Source: Sipunculus nudus (taxonomy: Eukaryota; Annelida; Sipuncula; Golfingiida; Sipunculidae). Taken from it: 64,000 nt of DNA. Positions within the stretch are counted from its first letter, which is position 1. Each line of letters opens with the position of its first letter. Shown piece by piece: positions 47,401-54,600 of the stretch. Both the position numbers and the translations under genes were made by a program. The stretch is from NCBI GenBank assembly GCA_026874595.1, contig CM049308.1:76413624-76477623 (forward strand), given 5' to 3'. The notes beneath the pieces were generated by a model. It was given only the letters and a program-made list of their open reading frames with translations. It did not search any database and was not told where the DNA came from.

Positions 47401-49426
47401 TTTAGGTGAATTAGTCAAAGGACTGCAGAGATATGAATGATTTTAACCCAAGGCAGATGAACAGATGGACACTGTGCAAACGTGGTTGCAGGTGGCACCA
47501 CCTTTTCTTGTGTATGTTATAAAGCTATCCAAGGGCTACATTTGTACAAAATTTTTTTCCTGATCGGTCATACGGTTCCAGGGATATGTGGGTTTATGTG
47601 TGGAAACAGACGCACAAAGGACGCTGGGCAGAGAGGAAAGGTCAGAGGTCAAGGCCACTTGGTTAGGCACCAGTTCACATGTGACCCCGATAATTTGTGT
47701 AAGTTTCGGAAAAATCAGTCCAGTAGTCTCAGAGGAGTTCTCCGGAAAAGAACGCGGCGTGGGGCGGTTGTTTTGGCGGATACAATAAGTAGGTTTGGTG
47801 CAAATTTTAACCTGTGAACACCTGACATCAGCGTTCTTTACACTACGGCACTTTGTCAGAACTTGCACATTGATTCCAAAAGAAACCATCCATTCATTTT
47901 CAGATATCTCAGGGTAAAATGTTCCATAGATTTTCAGCCATTTATATTGTATATGCTTTGTTATCATTTCCCTTTCTTAATTCCTTTGTTTTTATAAATT
48001 TCAGATTACTGCAAGGATCTTCTTGAATATCTGAAGGACGGCGGAGTCACCAATGCTGAGCACTGCCATCTAGTGGCCAGTTTTCTCATCTGGAACTCGC
48101 TGCCTCCCATCAGTGCACTGTCTCAGCTGGATATATCAGGTCTGTTACTTGTAGACTGTACTTGTATGTTTGATCTGCATCCACAGTTTTTATCTCAAGA
48201 TCATATAATGCTAATTGATGCTGAAAGAAAATTCTTTACACTTGGCATGCACCCACCAATGGATTATCAATATATTTTTTGCTGGATTGCCTGCAGACTG
48301 TAGATTGTGTGCTGTGTGAAGAAACTAGGTGATGTGCAACCCATATAGTCTTTCAAGAAAAGATCAAAGCTGCTAAGCAAAATTATGTCAAAGATGTTAC
48401 TCTCATAGATAGAAAGACTGAGTTAAAGCACATAGCAGGCTACAATCTGTCCCACTAAGGGGCACCCATTGTTATTTATTGTTAAATATAATTGTCTATT
48501 TTGAAAAAAGTACCTGTTGGTGACCAAATCAGGAAGTCTGGTAATTATTTTGAAGGATACCAACACCAAAACTCGCAAAGAATAAAAGTGAAACAATCTA
48601 ATATCAGAGAAAACAGTCAAATCTTGTCACAACATGTTGGCTGAAGTTGGTGGGTCAAGAACATCTTTTTGACAGACACTGATTGCATGTTTCATAAATT
48701 TAAATGTTAACAGTTATCAAGAAGGAATAAATATGATCTTGGCAGATTTTTCCACCAGTAAACTGATCTGTATATTCTGTGAACATAACACAGGCCTTCC
48801 AAATCTCACTCTTTTTAAAGTCACTCTTTCTTTGAGGATTTACTGAAAATGACGCTTATTACTCTTTTTTTCACTTTTTTTAGCAGCACTTTTTCCAGTG
48901 AAAAAAAATTTGATATATACACTTTCTCTCATATTATGACAGTCTAGTAGGAACAAGAATATAACACTTAGCAATTTTTGTGTGTGCAAATGTCCATCAT
49001 GTGTCACAGTGTGTGGAAAATGCACTTATCTTCATGCTTGGTGATGTGCAATGTATTTTTCTGACTTTTTGAGAGAAATGTACACATACATGGTATGCAA
49101 AGCACATCTTTATTGGGTTTGTGATGGGGAATAGCTGCTAATTTGACTTTTTTTTCACTCTTTATTTCAACGAAGGCTACTTTTTTGCCAGAGCACTTCG
49201 GTCATTAACCTTTGGCAGGCATGATACAAATGCAGTAAAATTTTGTTGTGTGTCATGATGGGGACTTGTGTCACTCATGTATCACCATATAAATAATAAG
49301 TAGTTGTCTTTTTCATTTGACATTGTAGGTGCAAAGAATGTACCCCAGATGTACAGACTGCTGAAACAGCTAGGACTGTCAAAATCACTGACGATCAGTT
49401 TGTCTCGTGTACTCAGCACCAGGTGA
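20147..49426 (+). CDS. ANAPC1: ANAPC1 (APC1), C-terminal half, 31 exons
   Basis: Anaphase-promoting complex subunit 1 is the large scaffold of the APC/C ubiquitin ligase, which marks cyclins and securin for destruction in mitosis. Seen: 31 exons with GT-AG junctions and fully consistent phases encode about 1024 residues ending in TGA (49424-49426). Hallmarks in order: LTFGMALPLREAIYRCR; DLRIAEVRRLLQSARPV; HPVPTETLPIPKLCLTGRAP; the PC (proteasome/cyclosome) repeats with TSVGLLLGIAAEK, AAVLGIGLVYQG, SLAAGLALGLVMLG, GATLALGMMFF, MAGACMVVGLRFAG, MAVSMAIGLLFLGGGRYTL; then the C-terminal block with HLYVLAAEPRVIIPRDV. These match ANAPC1 proteins I know of. The N-terminal half (WD40-like domain) is not present. 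Introns range from about 100 bases to 2.7 kb and hold most of the repeats listed here. A few donors are weak (GTTATT after 23745, GTTGGC after 38580, GTTAGA after 42449). Confidence 0.96.
20470..20990 (+). repeat. Dispersed duplicated block, copy I
   Basis: Two sub-blocks are repeated further on: GGTTCATTCATGCATAACTGA...CTTCCTTGG... (again near 21085-21280), and CAAGAACACCTGAAACACAG...TGAAACATGTCTCATAAT (again near 21860-21975). The second copy is interrupted by a MITE. Confidence 0.6.
21085..22500 (+). repeat. Dispersed duplicated block, copy II (interrupted)
   Basis: Matches copy I in two parts, 21085-21285 and about 21805-21984 plus 22431-22480. The break at 21985/22430 is a pogo-like MITE. 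Confidence 0.55.
21987..22428. mobile_element. pogo/Tc1-mariner-like MITE
   Basis: Ends CAGTGAAACCTGTG and CAGGTTCTACTG are inverted and flanked by TA on both sides. The duplicate at 20833-20845 shows the pre-insertion site (AAGTAACTATTTAAA), confirming TA duplication. Confidence 0.65.
22878..22997 (+). CDS. ANAPC1: ANAPC1 exon 2 of window
   Basis: Reads SLLKHESLTFGMALPLREAI then YRCRQNPPADWPEEVYKLI. The FG(M/I)ALP(L/I)R(E/D)AI and DWPE motifs are strongly conserved in ANAPC1. Confidence 0.95.
23618..23745 (+). CDS. ANAPC1: ANAPC1 exon 3 of window
   Basis: Reads RPELARQRSG... then GTAEEEDGMEYLDQE; an acidic linker typical of this region. The donor GTTATT is weak but the phase (0) fits the next exon. 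Confidence 0.88.
24112..24218 (+). CDS. ANAPC1: ANAPC1 exon 4 of window
   Basis: Reads LLQLRFSDDLRIAEVRRLLQ then SARPVKISLTQRPEV; the DLR(I/V)..VRRLLQSA.PV motif is diagnostic. Confidence 0.96.
24764..24841 (+). CDS. ANAPC1: ANAPC1 exon 5 of window
   Basis: Reads DHEFIEEQERHLYSTCIRTM then ALPMG. The junction codon to the next exon is Arg. Confidence 0.95.
25267..25356 (+). CDS. ANAPC1: ANAPC1 exon 6 of window
   Basis: Reads GMLTLSTYHPVPTETLPIPK then LCLTGRAPP. Near-identical to known ANAPC1 proteins at HPVPTE.LPIPKL.LTGRAPPR. Confidence 0.97.
25510..25618 (+). CDS. ANAPC1: ANAPC1 exon 7 of window
   Basis: Reads NTTVDLSHIDTPPNMAAWPQ then FHNGVAAALRIANSSE. Confidence 0.97.
26096..26470 (+). 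repeat. Pyrimidine-rich minisatellite abutting an ANAPC1 acceptor
   Basis: About 370 bases of TTATCTTTTCTG(C/T)TATCTCTG-type units in 12- and 18-21-base multiples, ending in the TTATCTTTTCAG acceptor of the exon at 26471. All units lack AG except the last, so acceptor use is probably unambiguous. Confidence 0.9.
26471..26611 (+). CDS. ANAPC1: ANAPC1 exon 8 of window
   Basis: Reads VDSTWILYNKPRSNEVTNEH then AGFLMGLGLNGHLNELAKLN and VHDYLCK. The acceptor CAG is the last part of a 370-base TTATCTTTTCTG-type minisatellite. Reading backwards, the exon frame stays open through that repeat. Confidence 0.97.
26997..27046 (+). CDS. ANAPC1: ANAPC1 exon 9 of window (50 nt)
   Basis: Short exon reading GHEFTSVGLLLGIAAE; start of the PC-repeat region. 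Confidence 0.95.
27608..27792 (+). CDS. ANAPC1: ANAPC1 exon 10 of window
   Basis: Reads RGTMDVDTTKLLSIHLSALL, PPTSTELEIAHNIQVAAVLG and IGLVYQGTMHRHISEVLLSE. It contains the conserved LLPPTSTEL block and a PC repeat. Confidence 0.97.
27982..28084 (+). repeat. 28-bp tandem repeat, ~3.7 copies
   Basis: Unit TTTTGTGTATGATAAACTGG plus CTCTGGAC at 27982, 28010, 28038 and a partial at 28066; nearly identical copies, so recent. Confidence 0.9.
28162..28253 (+). CDS. ANAPC1: ANAPC1 exon 11 of window
   Basis: Reads RPPGPEMENCTDRESYSLAA then GLALGLVMLG; PC repeat. Confidence 0.97.
28759..28845 (+). CDS. ANAPC1: ANAPC1 exon 12 of window
   Basis: Reads KGSDIARTSDLNVADQLYNY then MVGGHKRPL. Conserved DLNV.(D/E)QLY.YMVGGH.R. 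Confidence 0.96.
29497..30873 (+). mobile_element. Family A copy 3 (internally deleted)
   Basis: Starts AGCTCAGCTGACTATAAG after a T run and ends GACCCATGGGTCCCTTGTT. About 1.38 kb. It lacks the middle section present in copy 1 and the minus copy, joining GAAAAAAAAACTC... to the GTGGGCATCACAATAATG block. Lies in an ANAPC1 intron in the same orientation as the gene. Confidence 0.75.
30525..30665 (+). other. Transmembrane-tail cassette in family A copy 3
   Basis: Open frame of 46 codons to a stop: LKACRLPYTLDPSTNS, then a hydrophobic stretch of about 20 residues (LIIILLLLITAVIAFIFAQI), then YHNFQPLLNK. The same frame is intact at 58837-58652 (minus) with one Ala-to-Val change, and shifted by a 4-base loss at 16560-16690. 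An AG acceptor (TTGCAG) precedes CTACCATAC. Looks like the last exon of a single-pass membrane protein; parent gene unknown. Confidence 0.4.
31148..31195 (+). CDS. ANAPC1: ANAPC1 exon 13 of window (48 nt)
   Basis: Short exon reading NATYRERYKSPSYQIK. The intron before it carries family A copy 3. Confidence 0.93.
31683..32216. mobile_element. Inverted-repeat element with GTGACTG-type subterminal repeats
   Basis: Left CCACTGCTGATTTTGCTACG and, inverted at the right, CTGCTGACTGGTGATTTTGC form imperfect termini. The interior holds many GTGACTG/CAGTCAC and GCGATT/AATCGC motifs in both orientations. hAT-like by style only; no target duplication confirmed. Confidence 0.4.
32352..32528. mobile_element. 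pogo/Tc1-mariner-like MITE, 177 bp
   Basis: TA-CAGTGGAACCCC...GGGTTTCCACTG-TA; the interior is a near-palindromic set of GACCAC/GTGGTC motifs. Ends and TA flanks fit the pogo/Tigger group. Confidence 0.7.
32580..32662 (+). CDS. ANAPC1: ANAPC1 exon 14 of window
   Basis: Reads EGDSVNVDVTSPGATLALGM then MFFNSGS. A pogo-like MITE ends about 50 bases before the acceptor. Confidence 0.96.
32674..32823. mobile_element. Diverged pogo-like MITE
   Basis: TATGGTAAAACCTCAAAATTG at the left and CAAGGTTTCATTGTA at the right, with related internal motifs. It begins 12 bases after the donor of the ANAPC1 exon ending 32662. Confidence 0.5.
33601..33679 (+). CDS. ANAPC1: ANAPC1 exon 15 of window
   Basis: Reads AVAEWLTPPDTQYLLDFVRP then DFLMLR. 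Confidence 0.96.
33770..34110. mobile_element. Foldback element with ~65-bp imperfect inverted repeats
   Basis: Left arm GGTTCTCTGGGTC...GGGCACAGAGCAAATAATAG...ATGAGAGCA; the right arm read in reverse gives GGTTCTCTAGCTC...TGGCACAGAGCAAAGAATTG...ATGAGAGTA. Similarity may extend outward to TATACACTGCAG-like sequence near 34155. Class unknown. Confidence 0.6.
34357..34431 (+). CDS. ANAPC1: ANAPC1 exon 16 of window
   Basis: Reads VIARGLVLWDQVHPSEEWIN then SCVPE. Confidence 0.95.
35283..35359 (+). CDS. ANAPC1: ANAPC1 exon 17 of window
   Basis: Reads IVQKYRFSKWQRREDHEHDV then DFETM. The charged linker is less conserved. Confidence 0.93.
35864..35954 (+). CDS. ANAPC1: ANAPC1 exon 18 of window
   Basis: Reads QAYSNIMAGACMVVGLRFAG then TANQGAFKCL; PC repeat. 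Confidence 0.96.
36594..36605. promoter_or_regulatory. Palindromic NRF1-type motif TGCGCATGCGCA
   Basis: Exact match to the known NRF1 consensus, in an ANAPC1 intron about 360 bases before the exon at 36966, followed by a CCAATCA at 36640. No promoter is otherwise evident, so function is not supported. Confidence 0.25.
36966..37079 (+). CDS. ANAPC1: ANAPC1 exon 19 of window
   Basis: Reads MDLIKKVINLLPKTMIAEQA then GRSTLENGLITILLSLAM. Confidence 0.96.
37838..38212 (+). mobile_element. Short pearl-like element (family E)
   Basis: A hairpin CCCCTGATTCCTGGGAAGGGGG is followed by GTCTGTCCGTCTGTCC. The body includes a duplicated GATGTGGAGACATCTTCAGG (38090 and 38140), then GACAACAAGAGGCC. Architecture resembles families A-D but is shorter; right end uncertain. 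Confidence 0.4.
38435..38580 (+). CDS. ANAPC1: ANAPC1 exon 20 of window
   Basis: Reads VMAGTGNLEVLRVCRFLRSR, VGSSYNYIFFGSHMAVSMAI and GLLFLGGG. Very conserved; the donor GTTGGC is weak. Confidence 0.97.
39445..39531 (+). CDS. ANAPC1: ANAPC1 exon 21 of window
   Basis: Reads YTLSNKPDAVAAMLCAFFPK then FPIHSNDN. The following intron holds a SINE and a hAT-like MITE. Confidence 0.96.
39548..39895 (+). mobile_element. tRNA-derived SINE
   Basis: The head TTGGCTCAGGGGTATAGCAC fits a tRNA A box, and GTGAGTTCTAACCTC about 45 bases on fits a B box. The body continues with GGGCCCTTACCCAGGGTGAG, GGGCCTGGTTAACACCAGG and GAGGAAGTGTGTGA blocks. Situated in an ANAPC1 intron just after the donor at 39532. 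Confidence 0.65.
40149..40558. mobile_element. Non-autonomous hAT-like element, 410 bp
   Basis: Left CAGTGATATAG...GAGTCC and right GGACTCGACTACATCACTG are inverted. The interior carries many GGACTTG/GACTCAG motifs. Flanks CTGATCAG (40141-40148) and CTGTTAAG (40559-40566) match at 6 of 8 positions, fitting a decayed 8-bp hAT duplication. Confidence 0.65.
40958..41075 (+). CDS. ANAPC1: ANAPC1 exon 22 of window
   Basis: Reads YHLQAFRHLYVLAAEPRVII then PRDVVTGNACYVPLEVKFK. Diagnostic RHLYVLAAEPR block. Confidence 0.97.
42372..42449 (+). CDS. ANAPC1: ANAPC1 exon 23 of window
   Basis: Reads DTGNYTDKCYQCFAPGVLPE then LDLLEE. Donor GTTAGA. Confidence 0.94.
43062..43230. mobile_element. pogo/Tc1-mariner-like MITE
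   Basis: TA-CAGTGAAACCCCACC at the left, internal GACCAAAGTGGTC, and a degraded right end (GGGTTCTGAAATTACTCTG). Related to 32352-32528. A more diverged relative lies at about 42610-42755. Confidence 0.55.
43412..43479 (+). CDS. ANAPC1: ANAPC1 exon 24 of window
   Basis: Reads VKICGPRYWPITFHHQQNFD then TL; conserved V(K).GPRYW. Confidence 0.95.
43593..43668 (+). CDS. ANAPC1: ANAPC1 exon 25 of window
   Basis: Reads KLLHDSGYLYVKQRAGHLSY then KDDPK; conserved G.LYVK.RAG.LSYK.DP. The preceding intron is only about 113 bases. Confidence 0.96.
44207..44269 (+). CDS. ANAPC1: ANAPC1 exon 26 of window
   Basis: Reads GYRSILSQCLTSGQTLGKVI then K. The next intron contains a long TA repeat. Confidence 0.92.
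44428..44494. repeat. (TA)n microsatellite, ~33 units
   Basis: Uninterrupted TA dinucleotides. They create spurious Tyr-Ile open frames on both strands. Confidence 0.95.
44765..44845 (+). CDS. ANAPC1: ANAPC1 exon 27 of window
   Basis: Reads PGDIKSFSSDPRVLAFADFF then CGLQAEQ. Confidence 0.95.
45403..45498 (+). CDS. ANAPC1: ANAPC1 exon 28 of window
   Basis: Reads DHSQGHLLSRILQECVSHEK then LDALPVYVAIQK. Confidence 0.95.
45505..45715 (+). repeat. Cluster of CCAATCACAG-type degenerate repeats
   Basis: GCCAATCACAG, ACCAGTCACAG, TTCAATCACAG, ACCAATCAGA, ACCAATCACAG and GTCAGTCACAG occur 30-60 bases apart in an ANAPC1 intron. Likely a decayed tandem repeat; CCAAT-box function not supported. Confidence 0.4.
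45897..46077 (+). CDS. ANAPC1: ANAPC1 exon 29 of window
   Basis: Reads VLKQIRTGPSTLPLWQLRLV, VAFNNWLSSQKQDDSCQLIG and PQYMSYVQGQVEWMLTAHLQ. The next intron carries the plus-strand family C array. Confidence 0.95.
46361..47790 (+). mobile_element. Family C satellite element, ~280-bp units, plus strand
   Basis: Starts ACTAGAATACGGATAGCCG. About four tandem units each with GTAGGTGGCGCCACCTGTCA-type and AGGTGGCGCCACC palindromes, GCAGAGATATGAGTGATTTT, CAAGGCAGACAAACAGATGG and AAAGCTATCCAAGGGCTACA (starts near 46508, 46780, 47060, 47338). Ends near GGCGGATACAATAAG. The whole array lies in one ANAPC1 intron. Confidence 0.7.
48005..48139 (+). CDS. ANAPC1: ANAPC1 exon 30 of window
   Basis: Reads YCKDLLEYLKDGGVTNAEHC then HLVASFLIWNSLPPISALSQ and LDIS. 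Confidence 0.94.
49329..49426 (+). CDS. ANAPC1: ANAPC1 terminal exon with stop
   Basis: Reads AKNVPQMYRLLKQLGLSKSL then TISLSRVLSTR, stop TGA at 49424-49426. It corresponds to the ELLFKFKQL..P.R.LLRL tail of other ANAPC1 proteins. Confidence 0.93.
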
Positions 49427-49684
49427 CCTTGACAAAGAGGATGTGCGTTAACAGCTGAATCTCATTGACAGCAGTGTCAGAGGACATAAACCTAGACTGA
49501 AAACTGTGTGTATGAGGAATATCAGAAAATGGGACAGTCCGGTTTGTTGTGTTATACACAACATCAAGTTTTCAATGTTGAACCTGCTTGAATGGATATT
49601 AATACCAGGATGTGTATTAATTATAAGACTGGATGCTATCATACACTGTAGATGGTCTGTGCAGCTCTAAGATGTGATAATTTT

Positions 49685-49690
49685 AATAAA
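49685..49690 (+). terminator. Candidate ANAPC1 polyadenylation signal AATAAA
   Basis: First canonical hexamer downstream of the ANAPC1 stop on the plus strand. Confidence 0.45.
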
Positions 49691-51337
49691 AAACATACTT
49701 GCGTGGTTCCAGGAATAATGTTCTTGCATCCATTTTTGGAATATTTCAAACTGTACACTGTGCAGGATGTGTTATGACTTAACCCAAGAAAGTTGTCTTA
49801 TCAGCTGTTTGTTTTCTGTTAGTGGGATTATGCAAAAACTAACGAACTAAATTCAATTAAACTTCGTGGATTGATGGAACACTTGCTAGTGGAGGCCCAA
49901 TAAGATACTTTTGCATGGATGCAAATTTAAATAAAAGGGCTAATCCAGAGAAAAAAATAGGAAAACTTTCCTTTTTGCATACAACCTGTGATGCTCAAAT
50001 TGGGACTTTGGGCCCATTACCAAAACATTACTGTAACTGTATGAAAACTCTTTGTTTAACAATATGTTGAAATAATTTTGAATGTTCATCAGTTGTGTAT
50101 TATGAGGACAATAATATAGCTGTACATTACAGTTATAAAAATAACTGGATTATTTTACAAATACCAGTAATCTGTGTTCAGAGACACAGGGATTAAAAGT
50201 TAAATATTTCTCTGGTGCTTAGTGTGACCAAGTGGAATTGAACCTCAGTCAGTGCAGAATTATTCAGGATTTTACAGGACACTTTAATACATCAGTTATG
50301 GATCTCTGCAAAACTAGAAATAAGACTTAACAGGATATACACATGGATGTGGATTAAATTTGCTATGATGAGACTTCCTGGTAAATTGAAATATTTTGTA
50401 ATTATAACTTTTGTACATGTTACTGCCATTAAAATTTGTACTATTTATATTAAGTTGTTTCATTACTGTTTGATTGATTGCACAAGGATACAAACATATC
50501 ATGTCTGCATGTCAAGTTTATACATGCATAAAGCTGGATTGCTTTGGACCTTTTTATTCCAGAAATTTAACACCACAGCAGCCCTTTACAGGTACACAAT
50601 TTTATGCATGATGGTACATTATATTCCCCCAGGGAAATATGGAGTCTTCTTTTGTGGAACATTTTAGTCATGTTTATCCACCATGGTCCTAGCTAATAAT
50701 TATTCCAAGAGGAAAAAGGTTACCTCTGTACTGTTTCAGAGAATTTAATGGACCAACTGTAATTTAACATTCTTAAAGGGCATCTTCACAGTGATAAGTC
50801 ATGGTCAACCAAATATGATGAACCAATTTATCATCTTTCATTGGGCATTCTGCATTAAGACTTCCTATTGTTCTTGGGTGCTGACAATCTCAATGTAAAT
50901 ATCTTTTACTGTGGCATACAGGATTTACATTTCCTTGTATCTTTGACCAAAAATAAATTTAAATGCTCATTTTAACATATTTTTTTCAGTTCCAGTACAG
51001 AGGGCAACTTTTAAGCATTTAGTTATATTTTGAAAAACTCCATCATCCAGATATAAAACATTATAGGAAAAAAAAAATGTGGAACTCGGAGACTTGAGTG
51101 ATATGGCATTTAATTGACGTGATCCAACTGATTATTGACAAAATCACTGAAATATGCAACACTAATGACTACTGTCGATAGCTTTTGCTCCTCATATAAG
51201 GTTGATGTTATCCCTAAAACATTCGAAAAAAACACTTTTGCAGTAGCAGCAGTTCCGCAGGCTTCCAGTGTACTGCAGATTTCAGCATAAAAATACTGTT
51301 CCAGCTCTGTTGCATCTTTAGTCTTACATATATTACA

Positions 51338-51520
51338 TAAACACCACCTTGGTTTTGCAACCACCTCAAAATTACAAGCTCTTTTTTTGATGTTCCATTA
51401 TTTTTACGGTCTCAGTTCTTTTATGCTCTTTAAATCTGGCCTCACTAAAACAACCACCTCCAAACTGCAACCACTTGATCAAAGTCAGTCGGTGGTCGTA
51501 ATTTTGAGGTTTGACTGAAC
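51338..51520. mobile_element. Diverged pogo-like MITE at the INTS7 3' end
   Basis: Contains AAACACCACCTTGGTTTTGC...CAACCACCTC...GGTGGTCGTAATTTTGAGGT and an end resembling TTGACTG, related to the other AACCACC/GGTGGT elements. It ends about 10 bases from the INTS7 stop codon, so it probably contributes to its 3' UTR. Confidence 0.5.
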
Positions 51521-51529
51521 AAACTTTTG

Positions 51530-51654
51530 TTAAGTGTTAAAAGCATTAATCTGTCCTGTAGCTCTCATTTGTTGTCGCTGAGCCGCATACTGCTGCTGCT
51601 GTTGTCGCTGTACAGCCTCATCATAAGATTTCACAGTCAGAGTGGTTCTTGGAC
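51530..51654 (-). CDS. INTS7: INTS7 terminal exon
   Basis: Acceptor TTGTAG. Reads PRTTLTVKSYDEAVQRQQQQ then QYAAQRQQMRATGQINAFNT, stop TAA at 51532-51530. The polyglutamine-rich tail is typical of INTS7. Confidence 0.95.
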
Positions 51655-54600
51655 CTACAATAAACAATAAGACAGGGCTGTATGATTGAATATCAATATT
51701 GCTTTAGAACTTTGGAATTACTGTGCCGACAAGCAAAAAAACCTTGAGATGGAAGTGGTGTAGTCACTGCCATAGGGTCAGAAAGAAAAAAAGTGACTCA
51801 AGATGAAGGTTAAAGATGTGATAATATGAGTTATTTTAATGTTAATTAATTATTGACAACTGAATCAATGTTTAAAATGTGAAACAATAACTGCAAGCCT
51901 ACTATAATTTGAGTATCTAGATGTGGTCCATAAAAAATTTTATTCCAACCCGAAACTTGACAGGTACATGTCCCCTTGCCACCAAAACTCTCCACAGACA
52001 GTTTCTGACCTTAATGCTGTCCTATGTCCTAGGTTTACTTTTATGTTGTATCCTTGCACACTTATCTTACCCTGAGAGGGCTGCCATTTTGCAAACACAC
52101 TAAAAACTGGATGTCACAGGTGTCGTGTTGAAATTGAGGGTATACTTTTGGTAATTATTAAGACAAATGTTGTTTGATGTTTTACGAAACATCTGAAAAG
52201 ACTATTTGAACTTTTTTATTAAATGAAGATACAATTTTCTCCAGTCACATCAGAACTTTGGCAACCATTCTTACTTAATATATCTATGAGTACTTTATTT
52301 AAAAAAAGAAAACCTTTCTATCAAAATGATACAGGATGAATAAAATTTTAAACCTCAATGATAGTCATCTTTCATTTGCTTATTAGTCTGAGAATAAAAA
52401 ACTCAGAAAAAAATATACTTCTAACAAATAAAAAGTCTAAATCAACATGAAATCACCTGTGTTCCAGCTGACTCCATCAGTGTCCACCACAGCTACATCA
52501 ATCACCACCAGATGGAGCCCTGTGACAGGGAAGGCCAGCAGGAACTGTACGCTGAAGTAATCATTGTGAGGGTCCGCAGTCTGTGACATGTCATTGGTGG
52601 GATTCTCAACGGCCTGGGAATGAATTATGAAATGTTAATTAGGACCTCTGGTGTCAATCATGTAATATCAGCATTACAAGTTAGAACTTGCAAGTGATGA
52701 GTCACAACTCTGTATAGCTCTGACATACACAATTATGTTGTCAGTTTAGTACCAGTGATACAGAATACCATGGCACTACAAGGTAGGGGTTTGTTTTATT
52801 TAAGAACACCAGTGTTGGGCTGAGTAGTCGCTTGGTTTGCACAATGCACGTGTAAAAAATACAGGAGACTATGAAAGCATAGCCTGTGTATTATTTATAA
52901 AATATAACCAAGTGACACTGTTCACTAGTGTCTGTCATATCCTGTACATAATTTTTAATCAAAGCTTGACTGTAGTAGTGAAACAAAGCTTCACAGAAAT
53001 CCATTTTGAATATTTTCCAGCAGTTACATTCACCAGCCATCTTGTCAATGGTGTTTGAGTTGGTTCATGTCCCCTACAGTCTTGTTCTTAGCTGCACAAT
53101 TAGTGGACTTGTATGTAGTGTTTTCACTTGTGTTCAAATCAAATCTACCCAAGATGTGTAAAAAGTGTGAAATTATACCAGTTTAAGCTGTGGTGAGAGA
53201 TCATGGAGATAGAGTGAGAGAAAGAGAATGATATTACACAGAAAATCAGGTCATTCTGATGTTGGTCTGATTGATATACATATTATGACATAAAATGTGA
53301 CATACTCCTGTTCATCTGCCTGAATTTTGTGCTATAGAAATACATGTTTAATAATAATAATAAATAATACTTTTCTCTATATATTTATACAGTTAGATTT
53401 TAACATAAACTTTCACACACTGATTCAGGACATAACCTTCACTTTCTTGATGACCTCACCTTGACCTCTGCCACCATTGGTCCTCGACTCTGTTGCTCTG
53501 ATCTCACGCTTATACTGACTTTGTCCACTTGACGGAACAGCCCAGGTCGGCTGTGCTGTATAACCCCCTCAACTCTCAAGGTCAGATGAGTGTCATATGA
53601 CACAGAGATTGGTTCATTGGACTTTGGTTGTGGTGATATTGCAAGCTTGAAAAGTAATTTATCATTTTATTATCATATGAATTCTAATATCCAAATGAAT
53701 TATAATTTTATCTAAAGGTAGTATCTTTGTGATATTAGTACTAAAGGTCAACATTTAAATATGACTCATGAAAATAATTCTCACAATAAAATACAAAAAT
53801 GTTTATGAAAGTATAAAAAAACATGCACATCTACACTATGCAATGTACTATGGAATGAGGTAGTGATTTTTACATATACATATATATTTTTAATGAGATA
53901 ACTTTTAAATTAAAAATAACTTGTCAAATGTCCTTGTCAGGTAAATTACTGTACAAAAGTAGATGAAAATGCATCTGAGTCTGCAAATACATTGATTAAA
54001 TGTAATGTCTGTTATGTCAAAGCAAAAAATATATAAGAAAACACCAGTCTATGAACAGTCAGACCATAAATAACTTGTAAGTTAGTCAAAATTAGAAAAA
54101 AAAACAAACCTTTATATTGGTGGCTTGTAGAGACTGGAAGAAGAATCGTGGTATGGACAGAGGGATCTGTGTCAGAAGCATGGCAGCCTGCTTCAGACAG
54201 CTCATGTGCTGTAACAGAAAGCACATACATAGTGTGACATACAGGTGATTACATGGCAGCCTGTTTCAGACAGCTTATGTGCTGTAACAGAAAGCACATA
54301 CATAGTGTCACATACAGGTGATTACATGATAACACAAATATTACACACACTATACTTCTATATCAACACAGGAATTGGTTAATGATGATAATAGCAATGA
54401 CATTAGGTGGGGGAGGGGGCATGGTGTATGGCTAATGAAAGGATGTGAAAGGATGTAAAGACAACGGCACAGGGTACTTATGGAAGGACGTTGCTCTCTG
54501 ATCACCTCAAAACTCTTGTGTGCAGTGTGTGCTGGCTGGCTTCTGCTAGACTGGAGTGTCAAAACCATTTTGTCTCTATCATCTTTCAAAATATCCTCTC

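Larger units (their letters stand above)
49427..51529. other. Intergenic/3' UTR region between ANAPC1 and INTS7
   Basis: Tail-to-tail spacer. Plus-strand AATAAA at 49685-49690, about 260 bases after the ANAPC1 stop, is a good polyadenylation candidate. A minus-strand AATAAA (TTTATT at 50553-50558) could serve INTS7. Open frames at 50347-50667 (+) and 51110-51364 (-) have no splice or family support; the latter overlaps a MITE. Confidence 0.5.

Noticed and set aside
47482-47967. Open frames of 111 and 143 codons on opposite strands
   Set aside because: They lie within the family C satellite element and include its repeated blocks.
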